Below are positions 24,750 through 36,100 of a stretch of 64,000 nt of DNA, piece after piece. The stretch comes from Aristolochia californica (Eukaryota > Streptophyta > Magnoliopsida > Piperales > Aristolochiaceae), in the NCBI GenBank assembly GCA_029961685.1, contig JARWKL010000004.1, positions 36,816,986 through 36,880,985 of the forward strand, written 5' to 3'. The translations under genes and the position numbers were made by a program. The notes beneath the pieces are model-generated. The model was given only the letters and a program-made list of their open reading frames with translations, ran no database searches and was not told where the DNA came from. Every line of letters starts with the position of its first letter. Within the stretch, counting starts at the first letter, position 1.

Positions 24750-26708
24750 CAACTAGCATAAGCACATGATAAAAAACAAAATAGACCAGCAAAAATAGAA
24801 TTTGAGTTCACTCTCCAAAGGAACACGAACACTTGTTTCTCATGCACTGCTAACTTTGACAAATGCAAGAGCCCCTTGCCAATACAAATGCCAAAAATTA
24901 ATGAAAACCTCCAATGCCAACTCCAGAAAATTGATACAAATGTCTAACTTGCTTTATAACTCATAATCTCATATTTTTTAGAAACTAAGGGAGCATAATC
25001 CCAAAACACCAAACCCAAACTAAAACCCTAAACCCTTTAACCCTTGAAAACCTCAAACTCTATGTACCTACACCCTAATTACCAAAAACCCTAAATCCAG
25101 AAATTATATCCCCCAAATCCCGAAATTATACCCAAACCCAAAAATCCGAAATAAAACCCTAAACTCTAAATCCCCTAAACCAAAACAATTTTACCCTAAA
25201 CCCAAAATCCTCTATACCCTAACCCTGAGACACTAAATTATACCCTAAATCCCCTAAACCCTAACCCTAAACCCTAAATCCCCTAAACCATAAAAATTAT
25301 ACCCTAACCCTAATCCCCGAAATTATACCTATATCCCCCAAATCCCCTGAATCCTAAATTATACCCTAAAACCTAAATCCCGAAATTATACCCTAAAACC
25401 CGAAATTAAACCCTAAACCCTAAGCCTAAATCCCGAAATTATACCCTAAACCCTAAATACTCTAATCCCTAACCCTAAATCCCGGAATTATACTGAAATC
25501 GTACATCAATACAAAAAAACCACACATAAATTAAATAAAACAATATCAAACAGTAAATTACACTAAAAAAATTAGGGTTTAGGGTTACCTTCTAAAATTT
25601 GGGGGAAATAGGTTGAAGTTAGGGCAATCAAACGGGAAATCGACGGCTAAATAGTGAACTCGGAAGAAGTTTGAGACGAGAGAGAGGGAAAGAGAGGGAA
25701 AGAGAGAGCGAGAGGTGAGAGGTGAGAGAGAGGGCCGAGAGGAGAGAGGGAACTCGAGACGCAGAGAGGGAAGAGAGGCCGAGACGAGGAGGCCGAGAGG
25801 CGAGGAAAAGAAAAAAATATAGTTTTGCAAATCAGGATCAAAACCCGACTTGGCGCTAATCGAGCCCGAGTCGATTAGGGCAGCGATAAAAAAAAAATTT
25901 TATTCTACTAGGTGACTCAACCAGAAAAAAAATCTACATAGTAACTTAGCCAGAAAAAATTTTAAAATTGAATAAAATAATTCAAATTATTATGGTATAT
26001 AATATATTACATATAATTAGCTTCATATCATAATAAATTGTTTAAAATTAGTGTGTTGTCATGATTAAGTTTTTTTTAGCAATTTAATACTTTTGCAACT
26101 CAGCATAGCCAATGATTTTACAGCATAATTATTCGTTGATTTATGTACAATTTTTCTCTTTTATGAGAAACTAATGCACATATAAATCAAAAAATAACCA
26201 ATAAGTTAATAATATATTTTTTAATAACAAATATTTTTTATTAACTATTATTGTTGTTAATTAATGACTTATATCTTATTTAATACTTATTACTTCTATT
26301 AAATACTAATTAAAATTTCTTACTAACCAATATTTGTTTTCGTTAAAAAAATATTATCATTAAATAATGATTCATATTATGTAACTTGATTGAAAAAATA
26401 ATATTATTAATATTAGTATATTAATTATTATTTTTGTTAGTGAATTAATACTTAATACTTACTAGTTCTATTAAGTATTACTTAATAACTATAAATTTAT
26501 TCTAATTATTATATTAACTATTAATTTTAATATCTATATTAGTAATACTAGTACTAATTATTATATTTTGTAATAATTATTATTCTATTAGTACTTACTA
26601 CTTGGCACTATTATTATAGCCGAAAATGGCGTGGAAGCAGTGCGATAACTGCAAGAGATGGGAGACATGAGGGCAAACACAATGAATAGCGAGAAATTAG
26701 AGTTTGAG
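24750..26708. other. non-coding block: telomere-like, purine-rich and AT-rich parts
   Basis: About 24990-25500 is degenerate CCCTAAA sequence; about 25665-25805 is GA-rich on the plus strand (CT-rich on the minus strand); 25880-26620 is strongly AT-rich with no coding capacity. The arginine/serine/leucine-rich open frames over the GA-rich part are low-complexity artefacts. Confidence 0.7.
24990..25500. repeat. degenerate interstitial telomere-like (CCCTAAA) repeats
   Basis: Many CCCTAAA/CCCTAACCC motifs, the plant telomere unit, mixed with spacer motifs such as AAATTATACC and AATCCCGAAATTATA, over about 500 bp. The opposite orientation TTAGGGTTTAGGGTT occurs at about 25568-25583. The array is too irregular to be a recent telomere addition. 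Confidence 0.8.
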
Positions 26709-27795
26709 TGAGATGGAGGACGAAGTCATGGTGTGGCTAGACACCAAGGAGGAAGATTGTGCGAGTCTAGAGCACAGCAACAACAACGACAGCCAAGGCC
26801 AAGTGCAAAGGCATGACCCAGAGGGGCACACGCATATGGCCAGCCCGGCGACAACTGCAGAGTAAGAAGACGCACTTGAGTTGCCCAAACGGATGGCCAA
26901 CCACCAAGATGCACAACGGCCCCAACAATCGGCCAAGACAGAAACCACAAACGCAACAGACGTGAGCGCGGTGCACAGCAAGCAAAACGTGCCTGAGCAC
27001 GCACAGCGTGGAGAGAGGGTGCATTGGCTTTTGGAGTTGCACAAAGGCACCCCGCACGGAAGGATGAATGTGGGGTTTCCGAAGGTGAAATGCGCGTGTG
27101 GCTCGCAAGCTGTGGGCGCGCAAGCGCATGAAGCAACAGCGCGAGCACCCAACGCATTTGGGGTTGCCATGCTAGTCCCGCAATGCGCGAGTGCATGCGC
27201 ATGCAAAGTGGCAAAATCTGGGAGGTTGCCATTTCAGAAGAGATTCTTCTTCAGCCACTCCCATACGTTCCCTATGACAACTAGGACTCATTTTAACGCT
27301 GATTGGGTGGCCAAATGAATGGAAACACCTAGGACGTCCATATACAAGATTGAGTTCAAAAGGAGTAAATTAAGGGATTTGGATAGGGAGCAAATCAGGG
27401 AGACTTGATAAAGGAGGATCTTTGCTCTCATTGGACGAAAGCATGAGAGAAGGGAGGGGTCGAAACCTATAAATTCCATGGCTGACAACCCTTATATCAT
27501 CGCGGATAGCTTGTAAAGCATAGACGTGAGGGACAATTTTTGTAGAGTGTTGGCCTTCCACCTTGGACGATTACTTCTTGTAATCTTTTCTAGCCTTAAT
27601 ACAAGGTTACTTTCTCTCCCAGTCTATTGTCTTTCTACCTTGTCATTGCTCATACTTCACTCGAGAGGAAGGAGTTTGCAACGTTGATCTAAGGAGTGAG
27701 AGGTTGTACTACCTTTGACGAATTGAAGGTAGGCCTTCACAGGAGTTGGAGTTTCGCTAGCCTAAGTGAGTTTAGGCTCATCTGACCTCGTGATA
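26709..27795 (+). repeat. chromovirus copy 1, 5' LTR
   Basis: Ends ...CTGACCTCGTGATA, then AAC and the primer-binding site. TATA box CCTATAAATTCC at 27466-27477. A GC-rich segment with many GCGC words lies in U3. Apparent minus-strand reading frames across it are shadows of this composition. Confidence 0.82.
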
Positions 27796-27815
27796 AACTG
27801 GTATCAGAGAGTTCG

Positions 27816-29370
27816 TTGCAATCAATGGCTTCAACAAGTGGGGAAGAGGCTTCAAGAGCAAGACAACCGGTAAGTGACTTCGAAAACCGATTTCTTTCCA
27901 TTGAAGATCGTCTTTCTGGTCTTATGCGCCTCCAGGCGACTTCAGATGACCTTCTATCTATACAAGTCGAGGAGGGCATTAGGCAAGCACTAGAAGAAAG
28001 ATATCCAAGCCCGGAATGGTTATATGGCTTGGAAGAAGACGTGAGGACTTCACTAGTTGAGATACGTGTTGATCTCAAGGAAGTTCTGCAAGAGATGAGC
28101 ACAAGGATGGATGATTTGTGCGCACGGTTCTCTCTCCACGAATGTGCTATTGCAAGTGGAGGCAACACCCAAGGGAACACCAAGATAAATGTACCTGAAC
28201 CTAAGTCTTTTACCGACAAAAGAGATCTAAAGGTCATAGATAATTTTCTATGGCAAGTGGAGCAGTATTTTCATGCAAGCAAGCTATCAGACGAGCAAAC
28301 TAAGGTTAGTATTGCTACCACGTTCTTCTCTAATGATGTTATACTCTAGTGGAGAAGACGCATGGGAGATGAGCAAGAGGGAGAGGACCCCGTCCACACT
28401 TGGGACGATTTAAAGAGGGAGTTGTGGAGGCAGTTCTTTCCAGAAGATGTCGAGTACCAAGCAAGGAAGGAACTTCGTGCATTGACACAGGAAGGTACCA
28501 TTAGAGAGTATGTACAATCTTTCACTTTCCTTATGCTTTATATCTCCAACACGTCAGACGAATATCGTCTCTTTTCCTTTCTTGTTGGCTTACGTCCATG
28601 GGCAGAGCAAAAATTGAGAAAACGAGAAGTAAAGACAATAGCTTCAACTTTATCTACTGCTGGAAAGTTAACCTAATATGAGAGAAGAATAATTCGGCTA
28701 ACAAAGTGTATAAGAAAAATAACAATGGTAAACCGAATTTTAAGAAGGAGAAAGGGAAGAAAAAGACACGGGCAAATGACGCTAAGGCTAGGCCGGAAGA
28801 GAAGAAAAGAGGGGACAATAGAAAATGAAGGTCCATTGTTTCATATGAGAGGGAGAGCACTATGCGAGGGATTGTCCTAAAAAGAGGCTCCTCAATGCTG
28901 CTCAAACTGAGACGCACAATGGAGGAATTGAGCCTAGGATGGGCTCCCTAACACTTCTCAATGTTGTTGCTCGTTCAAAGGAGGATAAGGTTGCTCCACT
29001 TCCGGTAAGACCCTTAAGAGAACTTCTTTTTATCTCTCTAATACTTGTTGGACGTACTGTTAGAGCAATGGTGGACACTGGTGCCACCCACAACTTCCTT
29101 TTAGAGGAGGAGGCTAGGCGCCTAAAGATGCGAGGAGAGAAACATGGGAGCAAAATGAAAGCTGTAAATTTTGTTGCTCGTGAAGTCCAAGGCATTGCCA
29201 AGAATGTCCCAGTGGAGATAGGCAAGAGGGTTGAGTTTTTGAATTTTACTATTGTTGCCATGGATAATTTCAATGTGATTTTTGGAATGAAGTTTTTCAC
29301 GGTTTGTAAGGCATTTGTAATGCCGCATGTTGGGGTGGGGATTATGGACGAGCAAAGTCCTTGTACTGTT
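27816..29370 (+). pseudogene. chromovirus copy 1 gag and protease remnant
   Basis: Gag (27816-28676): after a low-conservation N-terminus come DNFLWQVEQYFHASKL and a TAG at 28348, then WDDLKRELWRQFFPED, ARKELRALTQEGTIREYVQSF and FSFLVGLRPWAEQKLR, the Retrotrans_gag pattern. A CCHC knuckle follows near 28835-28880 ([16 protein letters not shown], where the stop replaces the second Cys). Aspartic protease: [17 protein letters not shown] (about 29066-29115). Downstream it reads [21 protein letters not shown], joining the protease linker to the RNase H end. Confidence 0.85.
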
Positions 29371-31816
29371 TATGAGTTTGACTTACAAATGATGTATAAG
29401 GCGGGGAAGGTCAATGGTGTTGCAGACGCACTAAGCAGGAAGGTGGACGCACCTAACTCTTACGAGGAAGAGACCAGCCAGAGCTTGGTGCACATGGCGC
29501 AGCTAGCACCAGCAAGTGCGGTCTTGGCACACGCAACAACCCTTTCAACTTGCGTGGTAACCAGCAGCCAGACGCAAATGTAAAGGGCATAGACGAGTGA
29601 CGCAGCAAACTGGAGCAAGTTAAAAGCAAGGAGGAAACGCGCCCGACACCTTGCATTCGAGCAGCGACAACCCCGCATACCGCAGCAACCGACAATTGCT
29701 TCACGCACACCATGCGCGGTGCGGTAAAAGCAGAACATGAAGATGCACACGGTGCTTACGTAAGCGCAGGAGATGCACTTTGCGCAAGTCGCGCGCGCGC
29801 ATGGAAGACCATCTTGGCGTAGAAACAGAAAATGCGACTTTGTGATTACGAGTCTTAGCAGCAATTACACAGGTTAGTGCTTCGTTGCTAGACAAGATTC
29901 ACACTAGACTTCGCCAAGACACCCAGGCTTACAACATTGTGCAAGCTGCAACCTTGGGCGAGACGAGAAGATTCTGGCTTGACGACGGATTGCTCAAGAC
30001 CAAAGGTAATCGACTTTATGTACCTAAGTACGATAACCTATGGCATGACCTCTTGAGGGAATGCATGATATCTTGTGGTTAGGACATCCAAGTCAAAGAA
30101 GGACGTTGGCCTTGCTATTTAGCCAGTATTATTGGTCGGACATGGAGAATGAAGTGGAGGAGTTTGTGCGCACGTCTCTTATCTGTCAACAAGATAAGAT
30201 AGAACAACGCAAGCCTAGGGGTTTGCTACAGCCCTTACTATTCCAAAGCGGCCGTGAGAGTCTGTTTCAATGGACTTCATCTCTGGATTATGTAAGAAAG
30301 ATGGGTTGGTGTGTTGTGGTCCTAGTTCCACAACATGATTCGAAGGGAAGAAGAAGAAGTGGAGATGAATTGAATGACGGACTGGAAAAGGGGAGGGGTA
30401 GACGACGACGGTGGAGTGAGAATCAAAGGGAAAAAGGGGAATAATCAAGCTTCGTCGAAGGGAGGCTTGCACCTTGGGTTCGTTTTCGGAGAACGTCGAT
30501 CCTAGGGTTCCATGGGAACGCCGACCCTGGTTCGTTGAAGGAAAGCACATATACTTTGATAAATTTCTGCTTATCCCTTTCATTCTATGACGTCCCTTAA
30601 ATAGGGTTGATGCTTTCAAGGTTCCAGAGAGAATTACAATTTTGCCCCTCTATGGCATTTAACATAAAAAAAAATTAAATGACTACATAATTAACTCAGT
30701 CAGAGTAATTGACTCAGCCATGGTCTCCCGGTCTGACTCGGCTCACAATTTGGTCTATAACATGGCGTCTATCATGGTGGTGGTGGACAAATTTATGAAG
30801 TATGGTACATTCGTAGCGGTGCCAAGTGATTGTACAATAGACGGAGCAGCTAGGGCATTCATGACACATGTGGTGAAGCACTAGGGCGTGCCCACAACTA
30901 TCACCAGTGATCGTGGCCCTAGATTCACAGGGAAGTTTTGGACCGAGCTCTTTAAACTATTGGGAACATCTTTTTATTTTTCTACTAGTTTTCATTCTCA
31001 AAGTGACGGCCAAACAAAGCGTGTAAATGTTTTGTTAGAACAATACTTACGCCAATTTGTTGTAGCAAATAAAAAAAAACTGGCCAGACTTGTTAGACGT
31101 GGCCCAATTTTCATACAATTTGGAGAAATCAGAATCAATCGGGCACAGTCTTTTCGAGTTGGCGACAGGACGACAACCTTTAGCTCCCATGGATCTCATT
31201 CCAGACATTTCACAAAAAAGTCCAGTAGCTCATCAGCTGGCAAAGAGGTGGAAAGAGAAAACGAAGCTGGCACTGGTCTTATTGCCTAAGGCAACTAAAA
31301 AGATGAAGAAATATGCTGATATAAGGAGGAGGGTGTCTTCTTTTAATGTAGGTAACCGGGTCCTTATCAAACTCAGACCTAAGCAATTTCCTCACCTAAA
31401 GAGCAAGAACAAGAGTCTTTTGAAGAAATATGAAGGTTCATTTTCTATCATTGAACGGGTGGGCAACTTAGCCTACAAACTACAGTTGCCAAAAAGATTT
31501 AAGTTTCATAATGTATTCCATGTATCCAACCTTAAACCGTACTTTGAAGACTCGGACCCGGATAGGAGAGTTGACCCCCGAGCCCCTATGGATAAATCTA
31601 CTACCTTTGACAATAGGGTAGACTATATTATTGCAGACCGAGAGGAACACCAAAGGGGTAACCCTGGCAGACACAATACTTGGTCAAGTGGCAGGGTCAA
31701 CCGGAATCTGAAGCAGCTTGGCAAGATGCTATCTAGTTATGGCAGTTCGAGAAGGAGGTGGCCACATACCGTCAGGGGTTACAGACGATGGCGTCTGCCT
31801 TATGGCGGTGAGAGTA
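29371..31816 (+). pseudogene. chromovirus copy 1 integrase and chromodomain remnant
   Basis: After the RNase H end (GVADALSRK) and a GC-rich spacer come the H2C2 zinc domain ([47 protein letters not shown]), interrupted at 30312-30762 by a solo LTR. The core resumes with [36 protein letters not shown] and HSQSDGQTKRVN, where the third catalytic E reads K. The C-terminal part (31090-31660) includes [22 protein letters not shown] and [15 protein letters not shown], then a frameshifted chromodomain start ([14 protein letters not shown]). Several frame changes make it non-functional. Confidence 0.85.
30312..30762 (-). repeat. solo LTR inserted in the chromovirus integrase
   Basis: The 451-bp block is absent from the otherwise collinear copy at 39.4 kb. 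It begins TGTTGTGG and ends CTATAACA (TG...CA with imperfect inverted ends) and is flanked by TGGTG (30307-30311) and TGGCG (30763-30767), a five-base target duplication with one substitution. A TATA-like CTATTTAAGG on the minus strand (about 30595) suggests minus orientation. Confidence 0.8.
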
Positions 31817-32912
31817 TGAGACAAAGGACAAAGCCTTGGTGTGGCTAGACACCAAGGAGGAAGACTGTGCGAGTCCAAAGTACAACAACAACAGCGACGG
31901 CCAAGTGCAAAGGCACGACCCAAAGGGGCGCATGCATATGGCCAGCTTGGCCACAACTATAGAGGAAGAAGACACACTTGAGTTGGCCAAATGGATGGCC
32001 AAACACCAAAACACCAAGACACACAACAGACGTGCGCGCGACGCACAACAAGTAGAGCGCGCGCACACGGCCCAGGGAGAGGGCACATTGGCGTTTGGGG
32101 TTGCACGAAGGCGCCCCACACAGAAGAATGAATGTGGGGTTGCCGAAGGTGAAATGCTCGCGCGGTGCGAAAGCTGTGGGTGTGCAAGCGCTTGAGGCAA
32201 CAACGCGGGTGCCCAACGCATTTGGGGTTGCCATGCTGGTCCCACAACGCACGCGTGCGTGCGCATGCAAAGTGGAAAAATCTGAGAGCTTGCCATTTCG
32301 AGAGAGATTCTTCTTCAGCCACTCCCATACGTTCCTTATGATAACTAGGACTCATTTGAACGCTGATTGGGCAACCAAACGAATGGAGACATCTAGGACG
32401 TCCACATACAAGATTGAGTTCAAAATGAGCAAATTAAAGGATTTGGATAGGGAGCAAACCAAGGGATTTAGATAGGGAGCAAATCGAGAGATTTGATAAA
32501 GGAGGATCAAATCAAGGAGACTTGATAAGGGGGGATCTTTACTCTCATTGGACGGAAACACGAGAGAAGGGAGGGGTCGAAGCCTATAAATTCCATGGCT
32601 GACGACCCTTGTATCATTGGAGATAGCTTGTAAAGCATAGATGTGAGGGAGAGTTTTTGTAGAGTGCTGGCTTTCCACCTTGGACAACCACTCCTTGTAA
32701 TATTTTTTAGCATTAATACGGAGTTACTTTCTCTCTCAATCCATTGTCTTTCTACCTTATCATTACTCGTACTCCACTTGAGAGGAAGGAGTTTGTAACG
32801 CTGATCTAAGGGGCAAGAGGCTATACTATCTTTGATGGATTGAAAGTAGGCCTTCATGGGAGTTAGAGTTCCGCTAGCCTAAGTGAGTTTAGGCTTATCT
32901 GACCTCGTGACA
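31817..32912 (+). repeat. chromovirus copy 1, 3' LTR
   Basis: Collinear with the 5' LTR and ending ...GACCTCGTGACA. TATA box TATAAA at 32585-32590, pointing toward the eIF(iso)4E start codon, which lies 227 bp beyond the LTR end. A local repetition AAGGGATTTAGATAGGGAGCAAA distinguishes it from the 5' LTR near 32460. Confidence 0.85.
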
Positions 32913-33138
32913 TTGTTTATGGAAGGTTCGTGAATGACACCCAACCCCCGCTCTTATACTTGACCCGTCCGAATCGTATACTAAGGGTGGGTCACAGAAT
33001 AGAACCCAACCGGCCCAAGCCCGGTAGGTTTCAGATCAATAATCGCGTGCTGCGTCTCCTCAGATCTTTACACTTTTCGGCGTCTCGAGTCTGGACTAGC
33101 CGCTCACCTGCCCCAAAGCCGTTTTGGGCGGTGACACA
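32913..33138 (+). promoter_or_regulatory. proximal upstream region of eIF(iso)4E
   Basis: Only 226 bp separate the chromovirus 3' LTR from the start codon. The stretch must contain the leader and at most a very short native promoter. No clear TATA box was found in it. The upstream LTR carries a TATA box in the same orientation. Confidence 0.45.
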
Positions 33139-36100
33139 ATGACAGATGTATCCGAATCGACAATCAGCACGGAGATGGCGGAGGCAAAACTGCCGCACCA
33201 CCTCGATCGAAAATGGACGTTTTGGTACGATAACCAGTCCAAGCCAAAACAAGGCGCCGCTTGGGGAACCTCTCTTAAAAAAGTTTACGCCTTCGACACA
33301 GTCGAGGAGTTTTGGTGGTGAGAGTTGCAAATACTTTACTGTTTTGTTTAGACGATGTGGATTAGTTACTCTCTTCTGTTGCTCGCAGCTTGTACGATCA
33401 GATTTTCCGTCCGAGCAAGTTGCTGGCCAACGCCGATTTTCACTGCTTCAAAGCAGGGATTGAGCCCAAGTGGGAAGATCCGGAATGCGCAAACGGGGGA
33501 AAGTGGTCAGTAACCAGCAGTCGGAAGGCCAACCTTGATAGCATGTGGCTCGAAACGGTAATATCAACTATTTGCTGTTATATTTTTGCGTTTTTTTAGT
33601 GTATCAAGGGTACATTTTCAGGTTTCTAATTGACCATACCTAATGATAGACTTACAGTTTATTGGGTCGTATTTTGCAGTTGATGGCTTTGATTGGGGAG
33701 CAATTCGATGAAAGTGATGAGATATGTGGGATTGTTGCTAGCGTTCGTCAGAGGCAGGACAAGCTTGCCCTTTGGACTAAGGCAGCGCCGAATGAAGCTG
33801 TTCAGGTTGCTACTTCCACCCAACTGTTCAAAGTCTCTTCATTTTTATATTTATTACCACTGATCGTCCCAGATCTATCCGCTGGTCACTAAAAAATGCT
33901 AGTATTTACTCTTTTCTTGCCCAATCACATCAAGGATATCTACTGTTGTTTATGACACTGAAAACGTACACCTTTTGTTGAAACAGGCACAATAGGTCAC
34001 TGTCACATTTTGCTTTCAGCTGTTATGTTTTTTAAGGTCCAGCTTTTTAATGTAAACACTGCTTGGGCTGGAGTATTCCTCATGTATTATTAAATTGGCT
34101 AGAAAGCCACTCCAATCATGCTCAATAAGTATTTGACTAGTAAATTCTCAAAAAAATAAGTATTTGACTAGTAGAAACCATTACCTCAGAATCAGAGTAA
34201 AGGTGGACGAAAGAAACTAATATGGTTTATTTATTTGTTTATTTTTATAATGATGAAATAGGGGATTCCATCAAGAAAGCTCCCGAAGGATAAAAATACA
34301 AGCTAAAGTGACAACAGATACAATGGTATAACCCTTATAGAGGCAACAAGAATAAAGCATAAAAGCACACAAGACACCAAGTAGGGAAGGAATTGCCACC
34401 AATGAGGTTTTCTTGGGAACATCCTCCCTAGCCAATGAATTAGCTATGCCACATCAAAATAAATAAATAATTAAATTAGCTATGCTACTGGCGCTCTTAG
34501 GGGTATGTAGCCAGGTAAGGGTCAAAGGTCTACAGATGTCTTCAGTTTCATCAATTAAAATTGAAAGCTCATTTCAAAAAAAAAAAATTGAAAGCGACTC
34601 CTCAACCTCATTAATGACCACTGCTCAGGTCCCGTTCTGCAGCATGGGGAGGAAAATTTACCAACAAAGACTTAAGTCCATATAGTAGGGCTGTTAAATC
34701 CACTGCCATTGATTCACAATGATCTACAGAGCAAAGAAAAGGATGTTTTTCCAAACATGTTTCAAATGACCCTCTCTGTACAGTCGGCCTCAGATTGCTC
34801 TTTGAGCTACCATTGGAATTGAGCTTTAAGCATTCATTATGAGGGTTGGTCTATGAGACAAAGCTGTTAATATCATGATTAGCAGAAATATTTACTGTCT
34901 TCCCATATGTCTAATGAGTGAGCCAGGAAGATGTGAGGTCTCCATGTATTTACTTACCCTGAATATATTACAATGCATTGTTGCCTCTATAATTCCATCA
35001 ATCCAATTTTGCTTGCCCTCAAAAGTCCCGTTTAACTTTTTGACAATAATCTAGGGGGTGGCAGTGGTGGACAACATCCAAAGGTTTTTGTATTAGCGCA
35101 GCCTGTTTAGAGTAAGGTTATTATTCTTGAAATTAATATTTCTATGTATTATGTATCTCTTCGTAGTTCTGCTGGTTGAACACCTTCAGTCACCCAATTG
35201 TTATTTTTTTTCTTGTGAAGGACGAGATGGAGATTTTATTAAAAAAGATGGAGATACAAATTGCTGCCTTCACAAACTGAGGCGGCTGGCTTGAATAAGG
35301 GATATAACAGCAGAACAAACAAGAACAACTATAAAAGCTAACAGTAGTAAACAGAAAAAAGAAGATATAACAGCAGAACAAACAAGAACAACTATAAAAC
35401 TAACAGTAGCAAGGAGCAAAACAAGAACTTAAGATTGAATTGCTCATGGACAAGGTGGATGCCATTAAGGAGAGCATGGGCTTCCGTGGTGAGAGAATCA
35501 ACCTGACCTAGGGGGCATGGGAGAAATGATTTTTGATCATGATCCCAAAAGACCCACCAAAACCAGCAAGATCGGGTTACCCTTTGCACTACCATCAAAA
35601 TTCAGCTTCACTAAGCCAAGTAAGGTGGGATCCCATGAGACTACCTTCAAACTTTTCCGAGCAAAGAGAAGCAATTTGATCACAATTTTCTCCTATGTAA
35701 GTGCTGGTGGGTTCAGAGAAATCCTTTCTGGTAAGAAGCCACGAGACAATGAGATGCTGGGGGCTTGGCCTTGTTGTTAAAGACCCAATTGTTGTGTTCT
35801 ATCAATATGCTTCAGGGCAAAACAACAATCACAGTCCTCCATAATATCTTCCCATATTTATGTAAAGGGAGGTGTATTCATTGTTGAATGCTATGCAACT
35901 TGAGACACCAAATATGGTAGGTGAAAAGGCATTAAAAGGAACTGGTGGTCAATAGAGTCATCCATCTCTCTGCAAGTCTGCTAGAGGAGTTAATTATCAA
36001 TGTTCTTCTCTTCTGAAGATTATCATAATTGAGGATTTTGTTTTTGACAGCACACAATCCAAAGAACAGGGTTTTAGGGGGGACCTAACAGCTTCCAAAT

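Larger units (their letters stand above)
26709..32912 (+). mobile_element. Ty3/gypsy chromovirus, copy 1, both LTRs, RT deleted
   Basis: 5' LTR about 26709-27795 and 3' LTR about 31817-32912 share long collinear sequence (for example TGTGGCTAGACACCAAGGAGG and TTGATAAAGGAGGATC). A tRNA-Met-type primer-binding site TGGTATCAGAG lies at 27799. Order is gag, CCHC, protease, (deletion), integrase, chromodomain, which marks a chromovirus. Protease joins directly to the last residues of RNase H near 29370, so the whole RT is gone. A 451-bp solo LTR of another family sits in the integrase. LTR start is set by comparison with the copies at 40.5 and 41.4 kb and could be off by some 20 bp. Confidence 0.88.

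Noticed and set aside
24990..25590. A true chromosome end
   Set aside because: The repeats are degenerate and flanked on both sides by ordinary sequence and transposons.
25585..25841. Two overlapping Ser/Leu/Pro-rich minus-strand reading frames
   Set aside because: They come from the CT-rich low-complexity tract and match no domain.
26697..27232. Long overlapping minus-strand reading frames of 120-170 codons, rich in Ala, Cys and Leu
   Set aside because: They lie antisense in the chromovirus LTR, recur in the other LTR copies (31.8-32.3 and 40.4-41.8 kb) and are explained by GC-rich, stop-poor composition.
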